DNA of 64,000 bases from Voacanga thouarsii (lineage: Eukaryota; Streptophyta; Magnoliopsida; Gentianales; Apocynaceae), in the NCBI GenBank assembly GCA_026120185.1, contig JANUWF010001691.1, positions 725,326-789,325 of the forward strand, read 5' to 3'. The translations under genes were made by a program, and so were the position numbers. The notes below the pieces were generated by a model. It worked only from the letters and a program-made list of their open reading frames with translations, had not been told where the DNA came from and searched no databases. Position 1 is the first letter of the stretch. Each line of letters opens with the position of its first letter. Of the stretch, positions 58,901-64,000 are shown one piece after another.

Positions 58901-59321
58901 GAGAAAATTATTTATGACTTGCCGAATATTTCTGCAAATGTTTTTCACTATGCATACACGAATTGTTCAAAGTACCATGTGCACACACAAGACTTACTGA
59001 GATTTAATCTCACACTGTTTTATATCATGTTTTCAGGAGATAGATTATGTTGAGCAAGCGGGGCATGTGATAGTTGAAGCTTTTGTTATTTCTTTCCATT
59101 GTGTTCTAGGAGACAATTGTTGGTTCAAGTTTCTGATCAGATATTTGTTTTGTTTAGTTTTGCTATGTTTGAGCCGATGTAATAAGAGTTTTCCATTATT
59201 TATCTAAGTTTGACTTCTTTGATTGTCTTTACATTTTTATACCTCGTTTTAAAGACCTCTTGTCCTCCGGGATAGGGCGACTTCCCCGCCCTTTTTGGGT
59301 ACGTAGTAGTGGGGTGTTACA
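55995..59321 (+). mobile_element. TGL-4: 3.33-kb divergent TG...CA element
   Basis: Begins TGTAATACCCCGCCC and ends GGGGTGTTACA. The flanking 5-mers GTTAT (55990-55994) and GTTAC (59322-59326) match at four of five positions. It shares with TGL-1 to -3 the ordered 3' blocks: GAGTACTCAATAAAGGTAGGC (58494), CTGAGCTAGCA near 58621, a duplicated CACAAAGTGTGG / CCCAACGTGTGG part near 58782 and 58804, and the CTTGTCCTCCGGGATAGGGCGAC end. The 5' half is diverged and about 1 kb shorter, but it keeps a B-box-like GAGTTCGAATCTT at 56295 with only a weak A box. It interrupts the Copia-4 leader. No convincing ORF. Confidence 0.75.
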
Positions 59322-59326
59322 GTTAC

Positions 59327-59589
59327 ATACGATGTAATTGGTATTGGATACCTACCAATGAACTTAAAGGGTGGCTTGTTGGGTAAACCCAAGGTTATTC
59401 TTAAGGAGTTTGGATACCGGTCCACTAGGAAAGCTTCTAACAGGCTTTCTCGAATCAGTAGTGGGGGCTATTGGTTTGAGTAAAATAGTGGAGTAAAAAT
59501 GCGTTTAATTAAAGTCCTAATTATTTGCATTTCATGTGCATATACAAGTAGCTAATACTCTCTATCTTTACATCTAGGACACTTGCATC
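59327..59589 (+). mobile_element. Copia-4 leader, second part
   Basis: Continues the leader after TGL-4; matches 12704-12900 of Copia-2 on the minus strand (GGCTTGTTGGGTAAACCCAA, GGGGGCTATTGGTTTGAGTA). Ends at the gag ATG. Confidence 0.75.
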
Positions 59590-60395
59590 ATGTCAACAAA
59601 CTTAAACCTATGTAGCATCTTGGAAACCAACAAGTTAATCGAATAAAACCACTGCAACTGGTATAAAAATTTGAGAATCGTTCTTAAATTGGAAAAGTTG
59701 CTCTACGTGCTAGATACTCCTATTCCACCACCACCAACTCAAGATGCTTATGCTGATGAGCATATTGTCCACAAAAGGCACAAGGAGAATAGTGATACAG
59801 CATCGTGTATTATGCTGGCATCCATGACTCCCGAGCTGCAAAAACAGCACGAGCATATAGATACTCAATCGATTATACTACATCTTCGAAAGTTGTTTGA
59901 TACCCAAGCCAAAACTGAGAGATATGAGATCTCGAAGCAACTATTCTGTTGTAAAATGGCAGAAGGTTCTTCTGTGGCCACTCATGGGTTGAAGATGTTG
60001 GACTTAATAGAGAAGCTTGGATCTCTTGGGTTCACGATGGACCATGACTTACGTGTTGACTTAATTCTACAATCTTTACCTAATAGTTTTTCACAATTTG
60101 TGATTAGCTATCATATGAACAAGATTGAGTCCACTATTCCTGAGTTGATTAATCTTCTCAAAATTGCGGAGTCCTCTATGAAGAAGGATTCTAATGCAGT
60201 TTTAATGGTAGAATCTTCTTCTTCTAAGAAGAAAGTTCAAAAGAAAAAGAAGAAGGCTCCCATGAAGCCCAAAGGTGGTGTGAAGAAGAAGAATGCAGCT
60301 ACCAAGGGCCTATGCCATCATTGTGGTAAGATGGGACATTAGAGACGCAACTGCAAGGCCTACTTGGAGACCGTTAAGGACAAGAAGTAGAAAGA
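59590..60395 (+). pseudogene. gag: Copia-4 gag
   Basis: The start MSTNLNLCSILETNKL at 59590 is chosen because Copia-2 has the same start at 8471. The UBN2 domain follows (LEKLLYVLDTPIPP, SIILHLRKLFDTQAK, RYEISKQLFCCKMAEGSS, MNKIESTIPELINLLKIAE). A lysine-rich linker and a zinc knuckle CHHCGKMGH.RRNC come next, with spacing CX2CX4HX4C and a stop codon right after the histidine (60342). Other stops at about 59644 and 60388. The frame is otherwise continuous, so this gag is better preserved than that of Copia-2. Confidence 0.85.
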
Positions 60396-60423
60396 GAAAC
60401 TTACACGCACTTCTACTTCTACT

Positions 60424-60890
60424 CTGGGTATGTTTATGATTGAGCTAAATACTACCTTTAGAAATAAGATATGGGTATTAGATACCGAATGTGGATCTCA
60501 TTTATGCAATAACTTGCAGGGACTAAAAAGTAGTGGAAGGCTAGAGGAAGGCAACGTGGACCTACGTATTGCAAATGGGGCAAAGGTTGCTGCACTTGCT
60601 ATAGGGATATATGAGCTGAATCTACCTTCGGGATTAATTCTAGAATTACAAAACTATTACTATATATCAGTTTTATTGAAAAACATTATCTCAGTTACGT
60701 GTTTGGACTTAAATAGATTTCATTTGATATTTAAGAATAAATGTTGTTCTTTTTCATTGAATGATATTCATTATGGTTCAGCAACTATAGTTAATGGTTT
60801 ATACGTTCTAGACTTGGATAATCCAATTCTCAATATAAACAATAAGAAACCTAGAGTAGATAACTCTAACACCTTACTTATGGCATTATC
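60424..60890 (+). pseudogene. pol: Copia-4 protease region
   Basis: Begins TLGMFMIELNTTFRNK and continues WVLDTECGSHLCNNLQG near 60470: the aspartic protease motif D-T-G has become D-T-E. LRIANGAKVAALAIG, LLKNIISVTCLD and NGLYVLDLDNP follow in the usual order. A one-base frame change near 60875 separates it from the GAG-pre-integrase block. Confidence 0.85.
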
Positions 60891-62043
60891 GTTTAGGCCA
60901 TGTAAACAAAAATCGTGTTTCTAAGTTACACAAGCTTGGTGACTTAAGGTCATTTGATTATGAATCATATGGCACATGCGAGTCTTGTTTACTAGGTAAA
61001 ATGGCTAAAACTCCTTTTTTGGAAAAAGGAGAACAGGTCAATGAGTTATTAGAACTCATACATTCCAATGTATGTGGTCCAATGTCAATACAAGCAAGAG
61101 GAGGTTATAACTATTTCATAACCTTTATCGATGATTTCTCATAGTACGGGTATTTGTATTTAATGAAATACAAATTTGAGACCTTTGATAAGTTCAAAGA
61201 CTTCAAGAATGAAATAGAGAAACAACTTGGTAAAAGTACTAAGACTCTAAGATCTGATCGAGGAGGAGAATACTTGAGCCAAGAGTTTCTGAGTTATCTT
61301 AAAGATAATAGGATATTATCTCAGTGGATTCCACCACATACACCTCAACATAATGGTGTATTTGAGAAAAGGAATCGAACCCTTCTAGACATGGTACGGA
61401 CCATGATGGCCTCTATAGACCTACCAAAATCATTTTTGGGGTATGCACTAGAGACTTCTATTTATATATTAAATAGGGTTCCGACAAAATCAGTTGATTC
61501 TACCCTATTTGAGATGTGCTTTGGTAAGAATCCAAAGTTATCTCACTTGCGAGTATGGGGTTGTCCTGCCTTTGTTAAAAGACCACAGTCAGACAAATTT
61601 GATAGTAAGTCTGACAAATGTTTATTTGTGGGATATCCAAAAGAATCTTTTGGATATTACTTCTACTTACCCTTTGAAAACAAAGTGTTTGTTTCGAAGT
61701 ATGTTGCCTTTTTAGGAAAGGAGCACACGCTCAAAGGGGACAGTGGGAGTAAAATTGAACTTAGTGAAGTTCAAGAAGATCAAACAAACAAGCATCAACC
61801 ATCTGATCCCACATATATTGAGAGAATAGATGAACCTTCTACTACACAAGAACCTCATAGGTCTAGTAGGATACATATGGCACCTGAAAGATATGAATTT
61901 CTCATCAGTAACTACAATGACGTATTGCTCATAGATGAAGATGAGCCTACTACCTACAAGGATATTCTGAACTGTTCAAAATCTGGCAAATGGCTTGAGG
62001 CCATAAAGTCTGAGATGGATTCCGTGTACGACAACCAGGTATG
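60880..62043 (+). pseudogene. int: Copia-4 integrase and linker
   Basis: WHYRLGHVNKNRVSKL near 60880 (frame-changed), CESCLLGKM near 60979 and LELIHSNVCGPMS near 61050, where the first catalytic aspartate is replaced by asparagine. After a stop at 61141 come LRSDRGGEYLS near 61249 (second Asp) and QHNGVFEKRNRT near 61348 (Glu). C-terminal blocks ILNRVPTKS, VWGCPAFVK and CLFVGYPKE follow, then the linker SKIELSEVQEDQ near 61753 and APERYEFLI before RT. A stop at 62042 ends the frame. Confidence 0.9.
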
Positions 62044-62714
62044 AACTTTGGTTAATCCACCCAAAGGGATTAAACCTATTGGGTGCAAGTGGGTTTTCAA
62101 GAAGAAAATGGACATGGATGGTAATGTAGTTACCTATAAAGCACAATTAGTGGCGAAAGGTTATTGTCAACAACATGGTTTTGACTATGACAAAACTTTC
62201 TCACCAGTAGCCATATTAAAATCCATCAGGATACTCCTAGCCATTGCAACTCATTACGATTATGAGATTTGACAAATGGATGTCAATACAGCTTTCCTAA
62301 ATGAAAATCTGACTGAGGAAGTGTATATGACACAACCTAAGGGTTTCACATCTAGTGATAGCACAAAAATGTGTAAGCTACAAAGGTCCATTTATGGACT
62401 TAAGCAAGTTTCTAGGAGTTGGAACATCCGTTTTGATGAAACAATCAAAGAGTTTGGTTTCATTCAAAACATGGATGAGCCTTGTGTATACAAAAAAGGT
62501 TAGTGGGAGCGCAATTATGTTCTTATTGCTTTATGTAGATGACATATTGCTAATAGGAAACGATATACCTGTCTTGCAAATAGTTAAAATTTGGTTGTCC
62601 AAACAATTCTCTATGAAAGACCTTGGAGAAGCAACCTATATTCTTGCAATAAGGATCTATAGAGATAGATCTAAAAGGTTGTTAGGTCTTTCACAGTCTA
62701 TATAGATAGACAAA
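62044..62714 (+). pseudogene. pol: Copia-4 reverse transcriptase
   Basis: PPKGIKPIGCKWVFKKKMD near 62060, YKAQLVAKGYCQQHGFDYDK near 62135, a stop at 62270, MDVNTAFLNENL at 62276 (first catalytic Asp), RSIYGLKQVSRSW near 62383 and LYVDDILLIGND near 62530 (catalytic YVDD). A frameshift at a run of A near 62490 and a stop at 62703. It contains the 280-bp palm segment that Copia-2 has lost. Confidence 0.9.
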
Positions 62715-63519
62715 GTGCTAAAGAGGTTTAGCATGGATCAATGCAAAAAGGGATTCTTACCCATGTCACATGGTGTAAGCCTTTCGAAGTCGATGTCTCC
62801 TAAGACACAAGTTGAAAGGGATCACATGAGTAAGATTCCATATGCTTCGGCAGTTGGATCTATCATGTACGCTATGATATGTACTAGGCCCGATATATCT
62901 TATGCTCTCAGTTTGACGAGCAGATACCCAATCTGACCCTGGTAAGGGTCATTGGGCGGCTGTAAAGAATATCCTTAAGTACTTACGAAGGACTAAAAAT
63001 GTGTTCTTAGTATATAGAGAAGGTGATTTGAAAATAAATGGGTATACTGATGCCAGTTTTCAATCTAACAAAGATGATTTCAAATCACAATCTGGCTATG
63101 TGTTTACGTTATGCGGAGGGAAAATAAGTTGGAAGAGTTCCAAACAAGAGACTATTGCCGACTCTACAACAGAAGCTGAGGACATAGCTGCTTCTGAAGT
63201 AGCTAAGGAGGCTGTTTGGATCAAGAAGTTCGTGATGGAATTGGGTGTGGTTCCTAGCATTGTTGGTCCAATAACTTTGTATTGTGACAACAACGGAGCC
63301 ATTGTACAAGTAAAGGAGCCACGGTCTCACCAACGATCCAAACATGTACTACAACGCTATCATTTGATCCTGGAGATCATAGATAGGAATGATGTAAAGA
63401 TAGAGAGAGTTCCCATGGATAAGAACATAGCTGACCCAATTACAAAAGTACTATCCCAAAAGAAACATGATTGTCATGTTGAGTCATTCGGTATTAGATA
63501 CATGAATGATTGGCTCTAG
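62715..63519 (+). pseudogene. pol: Copia-4 RT thumb and RNase H
   Basis: FSMDQCKKGFLP near 62730, SKIPYASAVGSIMYAM near 62830 and TRPDISYALSLTSRY near 62884, followed by a frameshift near 62928. RNase H then reads in one frame: NGYTDASFQSN near 63039, TTEAEDIAASEVAKEAVW near 63166, LYCDNNGAIVQ near 63278, KHVLQRYHLI near 63340, ending FGIRYMNDWL at 63519. The acidic catalytic residues of RNase H are present. Confidence 0.9.
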
Positions 63520-63522
63520 TAT

Positions 63523-63533
63523 AAGTGGGAGTT
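63523..63533 (+). other. Copia-4 polypurine tract
   Basis: AAGTGGGAGTT directly before TGTTAGTGTTGTGCC; preceded by the pol stop at 63518-63520. Confidence 0.8.
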
Positions 63534-63835
63534 TGTTAGTGTTGTGCCCTAGAGGCAATCACTTGTACGTTGTATATGACACATTTTATTTTATAAAAGG
63601 TATTATTTATCTTATAGTTTCTTTTGATTACTTTTATGTAATAAAATTGTTAGATAAAGTCCCTAGTACAACACTATGTTAAGGAATTTATAATAGAGAT
63701 CATGATATGAGATTCCTACTACACTGTATAGTGTTAGTACTTAAATAATCCTTAGTCATGGTATTAATGAGACAGGACATCATTAATGTGTTAAGACTAG
63801 CATGTGTTAAGAATTCCTAATTTGATCAGGAGGTG
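63534..63835 (+). repeat. Copia-4 3' LTR start
   Basis: TGTTAGTGTTGTGCCCTAGA onward; aligns with 30285-30580 and with the minus strand from 4815. Broken off at 63836 by TGL-5. Confidence 0.85.
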
Positions 63836-64000
63836 TGTGAAACCCCAGTTAAGACCAACCTTAGAGTAAGGGGGTTGGGGATGCATAACATGCTTTATTT
63901 CATGTTTAAATATGCTTTCATATAATTTTTATATGCTTTGAATGTGAGTTTATTGTTTTGAAGTTGTGTGGGTGAATGTTGTGTGAGAAGGGCAAAATGA
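63836..64000 (+). mobile_element. TGL-5: start of a fifth TG...CA element, cut by the window end
   Basis: Begins TGTGAAACCCCAGTTAAGACC and continues ACCTTAGAGTAAGGGGGTTG, nearly the same as TGL-3 from 42681 and TGL-2 from 23956. It is inserted in the Copia-4 LTR. The preceding 5-mer is AGGTG; the partner duplication lies outside the window. Confidence 0.8.

Larger units (their letters stand above)
53850..63835 (+). mobile_element. Copia-4: LTR retrotransposon, relative of Copia-2
   Basis: 5' LTR remnant, tRNA-iMet primer site (54609), leader with GC cassette, nested TGL-4, rest of leader, gag-pol from 59590 to 63519, polypurine tract, start of 3' LTR (63534), which is cut at 63836 by TGL-5. 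Collinear with Copia-2 on the other strand and with the LTR scrap at 30285. Left boundary is approximate because the LTR start is missing. About ten stops or frameshifts across gag-pol. Confidence 0.85.

Overview
This is nuclear DNA of a flowering plant, most likely a eudicot. It is AT-rich and full of simple repeats, and I find no intact host gene. Nearly everything is LTR-retrotransposon sequence of lineages known only from plants (Athila and Tat/Ogre Gypsy, several Copia families). A degenerate En/Spm (CACTA) transposon, a truncated LINE, a Stowaway-type MITE end and a palindrome-bearing compound microsatellite complete it. Every protein-coding remnant carries stops, frameshifts or deletions. 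Dense nesting of this kind suggests pericentromeric or other gene-poor heterochromatin (inference).

Layout. 1-943: 3' end of a minus-strand Athila element. 944-2631: SIRE-like Copia fragment (+). 2640-3531: Athila LTR fragment (+). 3532-15815: minus-strand Copia element ('Copia-2') with both LTRs partly kept, interrupted at 8542-12698 by a 4.2-kb coding-free TG...CA element. 15819-18085: LINE fragment (+). 18088-29455: minus-strand Athila complex: gag start, PBS, an LTR split by another TG...CA element (19584-23956), PPT, 3' noncoding DNA, MITE, 'env-like' ORF and gag end, with no pol. 29466-30284: Tat-lineage reverse transcriptase (+). 30285-30580: Copia LTR scrap. 30700-36045: decayed En/Spm transposon (-). 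36046-37661: no recognisable gene. 37667-51146: complete but dead Copia element ('Copia-3') with two 1.8-kb LTRs and a near-perfect 5-bp target duplication, split by a third TG...CA element (42681-46951). 51345-53262: DNA-transposon-like terminal repeats around a large microsatellite block. 53263-53830: Athila RNase H scrap (-). 53850-63835: Copia element ('Copia-4', a relative of Copia-2), interrupted by a fourth TG...CA element (55995-59321) and followed by the start of a fifth at 63836.

How the parts relate. The genes are not a pathway; they are layers of selfish DNA. Each Copia element encodes, or once encoded, one polyprotein (gag, protease, integrase, reverse transcriptase, RNase H) between LTRs, with a tRNA primer site after the 5' LTR and a polypurine tract before the 3' LTR. 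The most notable unifying object is the recurrent 3.3-4.4-kb TG...CA family (called TGL here). It has 5-bp target duplications and no ORF of note, and three copies carry a tRNA-like A-box/B-box pair near the 5' end. It looks like a family of giant solo LTRs, or a non-autonomous element of unknown kind. A second theme is GC-rich cassettes with GGCGCC-like cores in the LTRs or leaders of otherwise unrelated retrotransposons. Sequence similarities quoted are by-eye comparisons within the window; no database search was possible.
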